Positions 1 to 11,704 of a DNA stretch of 64,000 nucleotides are shown in pieces. Source of the stretch: Odontocerum albicorne (lineage: Eukaryota; Arthropoda; Insecta; Trichoptera; Odontoceridae); the NCBI GenBank assembly GCA_949825065.1, contig OX463845.1, positions 25,212,728-25,276,727 on the forward strand, written 5' to 3'. The stretch's first letter is position 1. The number at the start of each line of letters is the position of its first letter. Both the position numbers and the translations under genes were made by a program. The notes beneath the pieces were generated by a model that was given only the letters and a program-made list of their open reading frames with translations, did not search any database and was not told the DNA's origin.

Positions 1-570
1 AAACAAACTGTCGAAGAGGAGAAATATTATACAATGTTAGATACAAGACCAAGTTACCTAAAATAACTTCCAAATCTTTCTTCGACTTGTGTTTTGATTA
101 GTCAATTCGTTGTGATGAACTTGAGAAGAGCTGTTTGTATAAATTTGTACGCTAATACGAGTAGTAGCTTATTACAAAGTATCGGCCCTAGCTAGCCAAA
201 TTAACCATGTGTTTAAAATAGCAGTGTTAAGATTAAATACTTTAAAACAAGAATGTTTCTAAAATTTACGGAAGTCAACTATAATATAAATCTATCAATA
301 CAAAAATAAATTCGGATGTCTAACGGTAAAAAAAAAGTCTGACCTACCGAGAATCAAACATAAAAGGTCAGAAAACGAATCGTGCATGCTAATTAGATTA
401 TATGTTAGGTGACAAGTAAGGTCATTAAATTGTTTACTAGAATCACAAATTCATACCTATTCTTATTTCTGATCAATAGTGAAAGATTCTTCTAGAAGCT
501 TTCGTAGATTTTTGCATTAAAAGCTTAACAATAAAAAATGCACAATTTATCAATAAAAAAATACTTTTAT
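1..570. other. Unassigned AT-rich sequence
   Basis: No open frame longer than 60 codons and no recognisable element. It contains one copy of the over-represented word TACGAGTA (156-163). Confidence 0.5.
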
Positions 571-915
571 GTTTTATTGAATTACGAAACGGTATTCATT
601 TAGCGTGAAATTTCAACAAACAGTATAAAATACGAAATTATAGTCAGCTTGGCACATGTAAACCCTAGTTTTGTATATACTCGTACTTGTATATCTGAGA
701 ACTAGATAATATCAAAAATCTTCATCATTTATATGTCATTTAAGAGAGCAGGTTCCCCTCAATGGCGTTTTAAACTCGGGAATCGAATCCACTAGTATTG
801 ACAGATTAAAATTATACAAAAAATAAAATAATTGAGTCAACGCTTAGGAAGGTGAAGGCTGCGGTCATTTTAGATTGGGTACTTTCTGCACCTGCATATG
901 TTAAAAAAATTACAG
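571..915 (-). repeat. SINE-like repeat family D, copy 1
   Basis: Homologous by eye to 43441-43805 over most of its length and to 5190-5385 over its second half. Shared blocks include the GTTTTATTG start, AAAATCTTC, a G-rich run near 745-775 and the GCGGTCATTTTAGATTGGGTACTTTCTGCA-like end. On the minus strand a tRNA box-B-like word (GGATTCGATTCCC) lies at about 778-790, so a tRNA-derived origin is likely, but I cannot identify a box A. This copy carries TACTCGTA at 678-685 where the 43-kb copy lacks it. Confidence 0.55.
678..685. other. TACTCGTA site inside a dispersed repeat
   Basis: The flanking repeat (TTTTGTATA before, CTTGTATATCTGAGAACTA after) aligns with the family copy near 43540 (ATTTTATA before, CATTATATAAGAGAACTA after), which lacks the word. 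The difference fits a 6-bp insertion at a TA. The alignment is by eye and contains other differences, so it is weaker support than the sites at 42527 and 58344. Confidence 0.5.
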
Positions 916-2095
916 CGCAGATAAAATTAAAGAACTAGTCCTGAATTTAAAAGTTCCTAACTCCTGTTTTAACCGGATTCACGAGTTATACGACTTCCTA
1001 AATGCGTGTTTTGTCCGCGGCGTGTTGGGATATAAAAATAATGCGTGGCTAACTGTAGTTAATGAAAATGCTGCATCTGGAGGTGGGCGGAGCCAGGCTA
1101 CGATAGGGATGGGGAAATGTATTTTTGAATAATATTTTATTTCAAAATGCACATAATGCTAAAACGGTTTCTCTGTGATGAATCAGTTATATACATTTCA
1201 AATTTTCTTATATACTAAGTTAAGTCCCTTTTAACCACATCATTTTCGAAATTCATTTTATTTATTAAAATGTACGGTCTTTCATCGACAAATAAAATAA
1301 TATTCGAATTAGAATTTTGAGTACACAAGAATATGAAATCATCTTGTTACAGAAAATATAAGCATAAATCATACACACAAAATATCAGAAAGCAGAATGT
1401 ACAAGCATACTGCCTATCATAAATATACACATTATATAAATATAAGACAGGCCAAAGCCTAAGAAATTCAAGACCCAATGTACAAAAAAATCTATTAGGA
1501 AAAATAAAAATACATTCATGTAATTCATCAACTTTAATGCACATAAAAAAACGCATATCGAAACTTCAACAGGTTTTCGAGATCACTGAAATATTATCGT
1601 ACCATTTTTATAAAAAAAAATGAAGTTCATATTTATACATAAATTTTTTCAACAAAATGTGTATAAATATGAACTTCTTTGATTAACTTGCAGGACGTTT
1701 GTCTTCCACGACCACATACGAAAACTGACTAGTAACTGAAATAATTTAAATTTAAACGATATTAAAATGAAAATTCATACAAATATTTAGAATTTCTTAA
1801 AAACATAGTTTTCTTTTTTTGCAATTATTTCATCCCTTTGAGGTCGGCTACTCGGCTCCTCCATCACCACCCTTCTCCAAATAAACCAAAAATGTCAAAT
1901 CCCCATTATAATTTTTTTTAAATGTACTTACCAAATGAAGTTCATGTGTTGACATCAATAAATAATCTGAAAAAAAATAAAGCCCGTTGTTAAAATGAAG
2001 TATAGTTAAAATTCATTATAGGTTTTTATCAAGAGATTAAAATCAGAAAGAATTCTTAATATCAAAATATATATAACCCTTCAACCCTGCTACAC
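916..2095. other. Unassigned AT-rich sequence
   Basis: No supported gene. The open frame on the minus strand at 1347-1556 is low-complexity, biased to hydrophobic residues and matches nothing I recognise. A hairpin at 1622-1677 is listed separately. Confidence 0.45.
1622..1677. repeat. Short inverted repeat (hairpin)
   Basis: The left arm GAAGTTCATATTTATAC (1622-1638) is the exact reverse complement of the right arm GTATAAATATGAACTTC (1661-1677), with a 22-base AT-rich loop. The arms are 17 bp and perfect. It could be the core of a small foldback element or a decayed pair of inverted ends. No target duplication is evident. Confidence 0.8.
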
Positions 2096-2290
2096 GAACA
2101 ATCTGGCTGTCAGGAGTGGTGTTTACTGGTGATGGTGTTTATTTGTGTAGGCCGCAGCATCAGGCTGTCATCGGGATTGCTTCCGAGAGGGAATGCAGCG
2201 CCTGTCTGCTGTCTGCACTCTGGAGCAGTGCTGCAGCAAGCTGCATTGCCAACACCACCCTAAAATAGGACAGAGTCAACTAATGTTGAC
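2096..2290. other. GC-richer island of unknown nature
   Basis: This stretch is clearly richer in G and C than its surroundings and contains several CTG/CTGT-type words (CAGCGCCTGTCTGCTGTCTGC around 2200). It has no open frame of useful length and no tRNA-like boxes that I can see. It may be an unrecognised repeat. Confidence 0.35.
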
Positions 2291-2555
2291 TTTCGCTTAG
2301 TTTTTCAGGTTAGGCCTGAATTTACTGTATTCTTACGGAACCAAACAGTGTTTTATTTATAAATTTATTCAATTTGATCAACTCGTTCATGTTGTTTTTT
2401 CACTACGTTTTGACATGAATGTGCAATGTGACATTTGGGTATTTGATAATCGACAGATTCGACATTTATCTTGATGCTTCAAGAACGACACGCATCAGTG
2501 GTCATTAAAACACAATGGATGTTAACATTTTTTTGAAAGCCCAAAAATGTACAAA

Positions 2556-2890
2556 TTCATCATCATCATCACTGGTACTACTGCGGGTGGGTCTTAGCTT
2601 CTTGTAAGAACACTCCCCTTCCCTTCTATAATGTGCTAGTTTTCTCCAGACACGTACTTCAGCTAAGCTTGCATCCTCAGTAACACTATCTATCCATCGA
2701 AGTCTTGACCTCCCACATGATCTACGGCCTCCAGGTATGCTGTCCAAAATACTCCTCGGTGGTCAGCCACAATCCATTCTTAATGCGTGGCCCGCTCAAC
2801 GGTTATAAATCAAGAGATGGGTTGGTCCTGGAGGTGGTCATACAGATGCGCCATGATTCGTCTTCTTTTATGGGTCCACATATACGACAG
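2556..2890 (-). pseudogene. 3' end of a non-LTR retrotransposon ORF (RTE-like) with GAT tail
   Basis: Read on the minus strand, the sequence gives the C-terminal tail typical of many insect LINE ORFs: an AGHALRMD-like stretch, then GGRRSCGRSRLRWIDSV, then VWRKLAHYRRE. After a frameshift near 2615 it ends as LQEAKTHPQ and a TAG stop at 2578-2580. The stop is followed at once by a short (GAT)n run, seen as ATCATCATCATC at 2558-2570, which is the kind of microsatellite tail found at RTE-type 3' ends. Further upstream (2740-2890) the homology continues in several frames and is broken by stops. It is a dead 3' fragment. The clade is inferred from the tail motif only, since no reverse transcriptase core is present. 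Confidence 0.7.
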
Positions 2891-3954
2891 TTTCCGGCCT
2901 GATCAAACTCCAACATGCATAGACAGATACTAAGCAAGCAATGTCCACTGCATAGTCAGATAAAGTTGCAGTTTAAATTTGCTACTTCAATCCTCGGTAG
3001 AATGCCAACTAAGACGTATTGTTTAGTTGTATTCTGAAATGTTAAAAAATTAATAACGCGCGATTATTGAGTTTCTTTCAAAAGAAGGAAAACGTTTGAC
3101 AGAAATTTAACGACGGTTAGATACTGACTGCAGATAATTTTCTTCGTCATATTCCACAGTGAAAGATTGGGCTAAATAGTTTCACTTAGTCATATAATCT
3201 ATTGAAGATGACCGTTGTTAAGGCAGACCAGCAGAAGTACTCACTCCAGTAACTTCAAAATATTTTTTCAGTGGTATTGAAAAACATATTCATCGTTCTA
3301 AAAATATGTTGAACCACAGGCTGGCTTATTGAAAAATTATAAAAGAGTTTCATACTCTCATCACTTTTTTAATATCCTAGGGCCAGAAATTTTTGGAACT
3401 TACACGTACATACGAGTAAATGTGGTTTATAGACAATGAATGTTTTATAATTAAAATTGTTAGTACTTTTTATTCTCTCTGGTCCTCTCCTCTATACAAT
3501 ATGGGTCGTGCTAGAGCCTGACAACATCAATAACAGTAGATATATAGCTTTTATAGCGCTGTTTTGATACCTAGATCCTTTGTTTTTTAATGTATAAAAA
3601 AGTAGCTTATAAGCGCCACTAAATAAATTCGGGTGGACTGGTGCATAAAACTACGTTGAAACCGAGAGGTTTGTAATTAATAACACGCTATTCATCAGAC
3701 TATTGGCATCGGTTTTTCTATCTATACACGAGTATTGTCAGATATCTTGATCGCCATACCATAATGACAAATCCACTGGGACTGGTTATTAAAAACTCCT
3801 TTGTATTAAGTGAACAATTGTATTTTCTCGTTTTTTACATTTTCTCATAACTATAAAAATACAATTCTTTCATCATTGAAAAATTAAACGAAAGAATGCA
3901 TAAAAATATATAGTTAAATCTTTTTTAATTTTTATACAGTATGATGTAAGATAA
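2891..3954. other. Unassigned sequence
   Basis: No gene or named element. It contains one TACGAGTA at 3411-3418. Confidence 0.4.
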
Positions 3955-3960
3955 CAAAAC

Positions 3961-4090
3961 GATCAATTGACTAGTTGGAAATACTGGTTCGATTCCTATT
4001 GGAATCCAATTTATTTTATGAGGTTATAGTCTAATTTTCCACACAGCAATAAGCCCGCTAGATTGTACTGTATACAACAAAAATGTAATA
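3961..4090 (+). repeat. Internally deleted SINE (family A)
   Basis: A tRNA-like head (GACTAGTTGG ... GGTTCGATTCC, 3969-3997) is followed after a short spacer by the family-A tail GCAATAAGCCCGCTAGATTG ending in a TACAACAAAAATGT-like end. The same tail occurs reversed at 24300-24365. The body between head and tail is much shorter than in other copies. Confidence 0.6.
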
Positions 4091-4937
4091 CAAACAATCT
4101 AGTCCTCGAGACAAAACTATTTAGATGTAAACTAGAAGTTTCGAAAAGTTCATATAAAATTTAAGCCCCTCAAAATCTTTGAACATTTCAATTGCAGCCT
4201 TTATTGCATTTTATCTGAGATGATTGTTTTCAGCATGTCTGGGTTTTTTATACCATTCTAAATGAGGGAGAGATATTGAATTGGAAAAAGTATTATATTA
4301 TTTTTCAATGTGGTTCAACTTGGAAAATAGCTTTATCAAATAGAGTGGTAATATTTTTTATTAATATTAAAAAAATATATTTTAACATTATTTAAATATA
4401 TCTAGTGGATTATTTGCTTTAAAGCATTTCCTTCCAATTAGCTTGCATTGTTTCAAAGTTATTATTATCGAAGCACATCCCATCACTTTAAAAAACATAA
4501 CGATTGTTTTGAACGTGAATCATGGATCAAGAAAGATACTTCAATAATTTGTGGTAATAGTATAATATATACTCCTAAGAAAAAAGTGAATTTTTTTTAT
4601 TTTTATATATAAAATAGTTTTTGTGTTAAAAACTTTAAAGAATCACATATAAATAAAATTGACTGCCAAATATTTTCTTATTATTATTCGCAAATCAGCT
4701 TTTCCTTTAAAAATAATGTGTAATATTGGCAAATTTAATTTTACACGTAATTTTTTTCAGTATTGGTTTCAATAAAATGTATATTTAAAGAAGGCTAACA
4801 TTTTAAAGCAGTCATTTCAACATTTATTTTAGTTTAAGTTTAAAATGGTTTTCATTTTATTGAAATATAAAAAAAACGCTCTAAAGAATAATAGTCCATT
4901 AAATTAAAAATAAAACTTTTCTTTTTTTTTGTTTTAA
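4091..4937. other. Unassigned AT-rich sequence
   Basis: Very AT-rich, with homopolymer runs. No supported feature. Confidence 0.4.
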
Positions 4938-5187
4938 CCGTACGGTACTCTTTAACATATCCGAATTGACGATAGAGAACAAGTTGAACAGCGTGGCTGG
5001 GAGACAGCATTATCGATGACCATGAAGATCATTATGATTAAACACATAAATCACAGTGCGCTATTTTGAAATACTAATGCGTGTAGATAGGAAACAACAT
5101 TCGCATAAGTCAAGTATTGTTACCAGACGACATTTTAAGTAGGTTTGGCCCCATTTGTTGGGTGCCTTCGGAAATCGAACTCGAAAT
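4938..5187 (-). repeat. SINE-like repeat family B, copy 1
   Basis: It shares with 8725-8913, 27505-27925, 46592-46885 and 56425-56545 a block reading (plus strand) GGTACTCTTTAACATATCC, then GTTGAACAGCGTGG and GGGAGACA. At its right end a box-B-like word on the minus strand (GAGTTCGATTTCC, about 5173-5185) marks the presumed tRNA head. The orientation is therefore minus. Confidence 0.6.
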
Positions 5188-5189
5188 AA

Positions 5190-5385
5190 TAATAGAAAAA
5201 AGACAATTTGTATAGCACCGTTTAGTACACTCTCCTCCAGGGCGCTTTAACTCGGGATTCGAACCCACTATTAGTGACAAATTAAAAATATTACAAAATA
5301 AATATACATAAGTTGAGTGTAAGTATAGAAAGGTGGTGACTAGGGCGATTAGATTAGGTACTTCCTCGCATCTGCATGTATTTAG
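5190..5385 (-). repeat. SINE-like repeat family D, copy 2
   Basis: It aligns with the second halves of the copies at 571-915 and 43441-43805. Its box B is the best preserved of the three (minus strand GGGTTCGAATCCC, 5255-5267). The end shows the shared TTAGGTACTTCCTCGCATCTGCATG block. Confidence 0.6.
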
Positions 5386-6114
5386 AAAAATATATTAAGT
5401 AATAAAAGCGCTAAAAACTTATCATAGGATAACGAACTATTAAGGGACCTTCGTATGTTAGATCTTCCGAAATGTAATAGTAACACATTTGGCGTTAAGT
5501 GAAATGTAGTGTACTCGTATGTGTGAAGTATAGTGTATACGAAACCCACTAGTAGAAAACACACTTTTAACAACTAAGCTACGGAGGTCTTCGTTTTGTA
5601 TGATAATAGGAAATTGTCTTTTCTCTTTAAATTTCATAGGAAAAAATCGTTTTATTAAAATTTCATATTTTATATGGAACCCTTGCCTTTGTGACTCAGA
5701 CAACTCATATTAAGTAAAACTAACTCCAAGAGATAATATTTCCGAAATGTTCACACTTATTTATTTACGAAGTCGGGTTATTTATTAAGTATGAATGAAA
5801 TAAAACTTGGGAACATATCCGTTGCTGGTGAAAAGGATCGTAAGCTGGCAGCAGTGGTGGAGTCAAAACACAGTGATAACATATTAACAATGTAATTTTT
5901 GTAATGTTTGTTCAATAAATTTGTTTGTCTTTTTAAAAGTAAAGTTAATTATGCAATAGAAAAAAAAATCTCGATGAATATTTTTTGGCCGAATGTATTG
6001 ATTGATCTTAATTTAAAAAATATGTATTTTGTAGTTAACATATTAATTAAATAAATAGACAATACACTTCCGATGAAATATGACAACAGTTGAACCTGAA
6101 TATTACTCTCGTTA
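5386..6114. other. Unassigned sequence
   Basis: Three short minus-strand open frames (5382-5573, 5458-5703, 5949-6167) show no recognisable motif and overlap one another. I do not regard them as genes. TACTCGTA occurs at 5512-5519. Confidence 0.4.
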
Positions 6115-6270
6115 CAAACCGGAATCATTCCGTCTGAAGAGAGCCTTGAGATAGGAGTTAGAAACACGTGTCGCAGGGAGTAATGTATTAGTGTGATAAA
6201 AAAATGATTTAGTGTGTTATATTATATTATGGAGATTCACAAAGTTAAAGCTGAAATCTTTGCTAATATT
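6115..6270 (+). repeat. Dispersed repeat with hammerhead-like core, copy 1
   Basis: Homologous to 47650-47830. Shared words are TTACAAACCGG, CTGAAGA (6134-6140), GAGATAGGAG, GAAACACGTGT (6161-6171), AGTAATGT and CACAAAGTTAAAGCTGA. The order CTGANGA, short imperfect hairpin, GAAAC is the conserved core of a hammerhead ribozyme. In animals such cores occur at the ends of Penelope-like elements. The hairpin between them is imperfect here, so this copy is probably inactive. No reverse transcriptase or endonuclease of such an element is present nearby. Confidence 0.5.
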
Positions 6271-6353
6271 TCTACGTGATAGAGGTTTTATATTTCTGAT
6301 GAAGTCTTCATACTGAATTATTAGGTTTTTTGGATCCAACTATAATTGTAAAG

Positions 6354-6515
6354 TGAATGGAAGGTGTGGCAATGGAAAGAACTATATTGCAAAGGGAATG
6401 GAAGACGTGGCAATGGAAAGAACTATTATTGCAAAGGTGAATAGAAGGTGTGGTAATGGAAACAATTATAATTGCAAAGGTGAATGGAAGGTGTGGCAAT
6501 GGAAAGAAAATAATG
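6354..6515. repeat. Short tandem array, 41-44 bp unit, about 4 copies
   Basis: The word GG(T/A)(G/C)GTGG(C/T)AATGGAAA starts at about 6363, 6404, 6447 and 6490, each followed by an AACTATNATTGCAAAGG-like stretch. The open frames across it on both strands are by-products of the repeat. Confidence 0.8.
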
Positions 6516-7184
6516 AATTATCGGAACAATTGAATGACAATTTGAAAAAGCAATAACTTAAATAAGCATTATAAAATATTATAAATCCGGTTTTCAAACC
6601 AATTAAAAAATATATTAATGGTAAACTATGACTTCCAAAATCATTTACTGAGACATAATATAATGAAAGTTAACCCGCCTCTGGGCAGTACGACTCGAAG
6701 TGTTTTACAGGATGTGGGGCCCGTCCATCTCTCAACGTGGGGCAGAGGCTTGGGACGCGTGCTCCACTGTCAGGCGCGGGCCGTCGAGGGACCCCTTGTT
6801 TAACACCTTTTATAAACTATTCAGGAACCAATACACTACTGCTAAAAATAGACTGATACTATACGTCGAGAAATTTCTCTCTCTTATCTTCGGTTATCAA
6901 ATCAATACAAGAAAACCATTAGATTTGATATTTTTTAAATATACAAAAATTTACATTTTTAGAGGGTTGAGTGTAAAATTAAGGTTTAATATTTCAAAAA
7001 AAGTATTTTTTTTCTTTTGTGTGATACTCAAAAGTATAAACGAATTGGCTATACCGACATTTCGATGTGTATGGCTTGGAGATGATACTGCCTTCGGATA
7101 TTCGAACTATTGAAAGACGCACTCGCTCATTTCAAGTTTTTGGTAATACTGTCGTACACAAAAAGATAACAAAAAATCGCCAAC
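6516..7184. other. Unassigned sequence with a GC-rich core
   Basis: 6668-6800 is much richer in G and C than the flanks (GTGGGGCCCGTCCATCTC, GGCGCGGGCCGTCGAGGG). An open frame at 6700-7113 runs through it, but only its first 30 codons lie in the GC-rich part and I recognise no domain. It may be part of an unrecognised repeat or a decayed coding fragment. Confidence 0.35.
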
Positions 7185-7262
7185 ATTTATTTATTTAACA
7201 CTTTATTGCATATACAATCTGACGGGTTTAAAGCCAAGCGACAATCTCTCCCAACCAACTTG
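7185..7262 (-). repeat. 3' tail of family-A SINE or its partner LINE
   Basis: On the minus strand it reads GTTGGGAGAGATTGTCGCTTGGC ... CCCGTCAGATTGTATATGCAATAAAGTGTTAAATAAATAAATG in pieces. This matches the end of the LINE at 20165-20252. No tRNA head is visible upstream, so it may be a severely 5'-truncated LINE. Confidence 0.6.
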
Positions 7263-7892
7263 ATCATCTAGCGCGTGCGGATATTGTTACCAGATTAACT
7301 ATTGTAATTTACCAGACTGAGAACCTATACATTTTTTCAGGTGCTATCGAGAGAAGAGGGGTAAGTTGTCAGTGTTAAATTATGAATTTCTTTGAATATC
7401 TCTATGCGACCAGCCGTCACTTTAGATGTGATCTATTCCATGTTATAGGGCCAGCCACTACAAAAAATGTGACCGATATAGCTCGGTTTGTTCGCTGAAA
7501 TTATCTTAGATACAGGGTTAACACTTTGACACTTAGACGACCTCAGTGTACGAAGCTTCCCAGAGGGTACACTCCTTATGAACAATTTCGTCACGTACTA
7601 CGACGTCAGATTAATTAAAGCTTTCAAAACTTACACACTATTACGTCGTTTGCTTTTTGGACTAGACAGAAATAACTGGACGACAGACTTTTCAACCATT
7701 GCATATATCTTTCTCCCCATTCTTACATCTAATCATTTCCTTGTTTCATTTAACTGCCTCAGAATTTGATACTAACTATACATTTCTTGGTCTTCCTTTA
7801 TCACGCTTGTCACTCAAGTTTGTACTTTACATTTGTTTGGTCAGTCTTGGTTTTATTTATAGTTTTTTTTAATCGAAATTCATTTAAAAATA
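7263..7892. other. Unassigned sequence
   Basis: No recognisable element. The short open frames at 7578-7769 and 7766-7957 look like chance. Confidence 0.4.
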
Positions 7893-7995
7893 ACCGAATA
7901 CAAACATTTTGGAGCCACTCCAGTCTCCAGTTATCATATTTTTTAAATTTAAAATAAACCGAATACAAACATTTTGGAGCCACTCCAGTCTCCAA
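7893..7995. repeat. Local duplication of a 38-bp segment
   Basis: The segment CCGAATACAAACATTTTGGA followed by GCCACTCCAGTCTCCA occurs at 7893-7929 and again at 7958-7994, separated by about 28 bp of AT-rich sequence. Confidence 0.85.
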
Positions 7996-8682
7996 CAACT
8001 GGTAATTAGCATCGAGATAACCAACTCTTATTCAAAAAGTCTTCAATTAATTATTCAATTGATAACTTTATGAGTAAAATTAACATAATATAATTCTTTA
8101 AAAAAATAAATGAGCCTTTGAAGTTAACTTCACAGACAAGGATGGATGAAAATTATAGACGAAAAACAATAGGAATTGAATGAATCTTTGAATTCTTGAA
8201 TGAAACTTTGACTTGTAAGCGTCAGGCGGCAGTAAATGTTCTTTTAATTTATATAACCTATGTTATATAACACTTTTATGTTTAACGTATTGGATGTCAA
8301 AACAAGCACGGTTCAAATCTTGGAATAGCAAATTATACGTGTTCCTTTTCTTGATTTACAACTGTACTTGAAAATTCAGCATTTTTACGTGCTTCACATC
8401 CTGAATACTAATAAAAAATACTTAAATATACATAACATATAATATCATAGCTAATTATTTGAAATAAAATGTTGTATAAGTATATAATTAAAGAATTAAT
8501 CATATAATTAATGATTCCCTTAACACACATAAGAACTAAGTTCTTCATTGATGAGATATTTTTTTAAATTAATGCAATGGAATTATGATTTTGTAAAAAA
8601 AAATTGTAAGATAAGTAAATCTAAATAAAGAAAAATTATATTTTATATTGTTAGGTAAAAATAATCGTGTACGGCAACGTTA
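7996..8682. other. Unassigned AT-rich sequence
   Basis: No supported feature. Confidence 0.4.
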
Positions 8683-8724
8683 GTGATTTGATTATAAGGT
8701 TAATATGCCTTATAATCAAATCAC
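8683..8724. repeat. Perfect 17-bp stem with 8-base loop
   Basis: GTGATTTGATTATAAGG (8683-8699) is exactly reverse-complemented at 8708-8724. It directly abuts the left end of the family-B repeat that starts at 8725. No T-tract follows, and a bacterial-type terminator would make no sense in this genome. Confidence 0.85.
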
Positions 8725-8913
8725 ACCCATTCATTCATTTGTATGATAGATACTCTTTACCATATCCAAATTGGTGATGCAGAAATGTTGAAAAGCATTG
8801 CCGAGAGACAACATAACATAGGTAACAATACTCTCATTAGTCTTACGCGTGCAAGTATTAGACTACAGCTATTTTTTATTCGTTTTTTTTGGTACCATCA
8901 GGTATCGAGTCTG
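8725..8913 (-). repeat. SINE-like repeat family B, copy 2
   Basis: ATTCATTTGTATGATAGATA, then CATATCCAAATTGGTGATGC and GAGAGACAACA match the other family-B copies. It ends near GGTACCATCAGGTATCGAG, the remnant of the tRNA-like head in antisense. The open frame at 8743-9000 is accidental. Confidence 0.6.
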
Positions 8914-10029
8914 CATCGAAAAAGAAGACGTTTTTTGTGGAATTTAAATGGTTTTGTTTTAAAACTTTCTAAGAGTATTTCTTTATTTCGTTACCTCTAG
9001 AAGCAGCTAGCAGCGTCTATAAGATTTACATCTCATTGGCTTGACTCAAACATCGAAAAAACAAATAATATTTATCTTCAATACGAATCGTGTTTTTCCA
9101 TTTTAACCTTCTGTTTTCCTTTGTTAGTCATTGGTCGTGTTTTAAAAAGGTTTGGTTAAATTTAATATATTTTTATTTATTTGTTCTTTATGTTTAATAT
9201 ATATTTATTTATTTGTTTACAAAAAAATATAAGCTTCTATATGTTTTTTCATATTTTTTAGTAATCTGTAACCTTTTATCCTGACTTGGGTATAAACAGC
9301 GTAATTATTTTATGACTCTTCTTCTTTACTCTTAAGAAAATACCTGTCGTTGGTGACACGGGTCAGCCCCTCAATTGTCTGAATGCCTAATTATTTGCGA
9401 ACAGTGACTTATAATGACGGCATCTACTATTGATTTCCCATCTACCGATTTTCCATCCACCGATTTCCCATACCTTACCGATTTCCCCTCTATATTAATC
9501 TTAGGAAGTGGTATTTTTCTCTTTCCACTTTTCATTTAAAATTCTATGGTATATAAGAGTTCTCGTTTTGCACATGCTCTGTGTAGTATCTCGGAGATTG
9601 AGATACGATGAAATCAACAACTTCTGAGCATTTCTCGATGAATTAACACTTTTATTGCTCTCAATACCATAAAGTAGAATATACCATATATATCACTTTA
9701 TATCTTTAGCACATATTTGGTTTTTTGGTAGGTTGGATAATAAAGGCTTGTGACATTACGCCCGCCGATTGTACCTTGTGCAGTGATGAATAAAAAAAAT
9801 AAGGGAAATATACATTTTTCTTTCCCGTTATTTTATTCCAACGCTCAATTTCTGAAAATATATATTCGATTTTTTTTGCATCACGGCAATTATTTATTGA
9901 TTCGGTATGGAGTTTGTCAAAAAGTGCTTTTTGATTATCTTCTACTGAAAATAATTAAGTGACGAATCGATGCAAACTCTACTTTCTCGTAATTTGTATG
10001 ATACTTGCCCAATATATTAAATAGTGTTT
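8914..10029. other. Unassigned sequence
   Basis: No gene. A short degenerate repeat of CCGATTTCCCAT-type words lies at about 9430-9490. Confidence 0.4.
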
Positions 10030-10258
10030 AAGATGAAGAAAAGAACATCGAGATGATTCGACCACGTAAAATAATATATGATGAAAGATTTACAAAAATA
10101 TATATGAGTAGTATAAATAGAAGCTACGAGGAGTTTGGGAAGACCTAGAAAATGTGATACGACACAAATTTTTCAAATTCTGAATAAAGGAAGATTGAAA
10201 AACTTTTAGAATAGGAGACTATGGCATGAGATCTGCCTACTCCAATGGGAACATTGTG
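10030..10258 (+). pseudogene. Decayed LINE C-terminal tail
   Basis: Read through stops, the plus strand gives KKRTSRWFDHVK, then a SLGRPRKCDTTQI-like stretch and NRRLWHEICLLQWEHCV. This is the pattern WFGHVERM ... GRPRKxW ... NRRxC seen at the end of RTE-type and related insect LINE ORFs. There are several stops and no reverse transcriptase core, so it is a relic. Confidence 0.55.
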
Positions 10259-11704
10259 TGCTGATAATTATACAAATTAAAGATAATAAAAAAAACATTT
10301 TTCTTTCATTTTTTTTACGAGTGCTTTTATATGTAAATATGTATGTTACACTGGGTAAAAATACGAGAACCAATTACAGACAGCTTTATAATAACCTTTG
10401 TGGGATTTTTGTTTTCTTTTTATTAATTAGATGTAGGGAAGACAAGTAGATAAAAAAAGTAAGATATAACTCAGACATAGAGAAATCATTTCACAAATAA
10501 ATAAAATCATCGTTTCTCAAAGATTAATTTTTCTAGATCAAAAGTTATTTTCCTTGCGTGTTGTAGGAAATAAATTTCAAAAGTGAATTCGAAATTGTCT
10601 TATTTATTAAAGAACGAAGCGAGCAATTATTGAAGTTGGTGTTTGAAAATGGTAATGAAAAGCAGTGGTGTGGTAAGATGTCGCGAGTTCAGCGGTTTTT
10701 GGGAAAATGCCAAATTACATCCGACATAAAATTGGAGAGATTTGTCTAGACTGTGGTTATTTGTTGTGTTGAGCTCGATAAAACTAATTAATTTATTTGT
10801 TTGTTTCAGCAGTTAGTAAAAAAGGGGGACAATCTTTCCTCACGAGGAACGAAAAAAGGCAAAAGAAAAAAATCAAGTCATATTTTGTACATTTTTATTC
10901 CAAAATATACAATTTTGTCATTACTAAAGTGTCATTACTAATTTTATAATATGGTGTAAATCCGACCTGACTTGGCTGGAAGATCGGGAAGTTCAATTCA
11001 GTTTTTTGGACAGAGTGCAAGCTGTTTTAAATAGGTAACTACTTTTTAGCTATCGAAAACTTTTCAGTCAGAATTGGAGAATTTGTAATCTGGATTTGAA
11101 GAAGATTTTGCAGACACCAGTTGCCATTTAATCACAAAAATTCATATTTCAACATCCTTGACCGTCAAAAAGGCAGGTTCTTTTATATTCTGTTGACTCG
11201 ACATACCTAATCAAAAAGGATAAAAAAATATAATCCGTGTAAAACACTGGGCTAACCTCACATTAAACTATTAGTAAATATGTTCTTTCTCTTTGTAACA
11301 TGTTCGTGACACAGTAGTAGGACTGTTGTCTACCTTACGAGGTTTTATTTCAGGTGGTGGCCAGATAAAATTGTTTCTATTTTTTGTTTCCTATTCAACT
11401 CTTTTTACGCGTTTGTGGTCATCCAGATTTTTTAAAATTCAGTTAAAACCAATAGTTTTCGTATACTCAGAAAATTCCTAATAAACCCCGGATGTTCATG
11501 TTATGCTATTTTTGGTAAAAGTAAAAGTTGTTTCATTTTTGTTATAAATTACTTTTGAAACGCCAATTCATAATTGTTTAACATCTGATTGTTTGTAAAA
11601 AAATTACATGATGCTGATGACGTCAAGTGTTATTGAAAAATTTCAAGGGTGCCTTGATGAGCTCTCGTATAAAGGTATTTTTTTTTTAAGTTTACCTTGA
11701 AAAT
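10259..11704. other. Unassigned sequence
   Basis: No supported coding sequence or repeat, although it is the longest such stretch before the hAT element. Confidence 0.4.
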
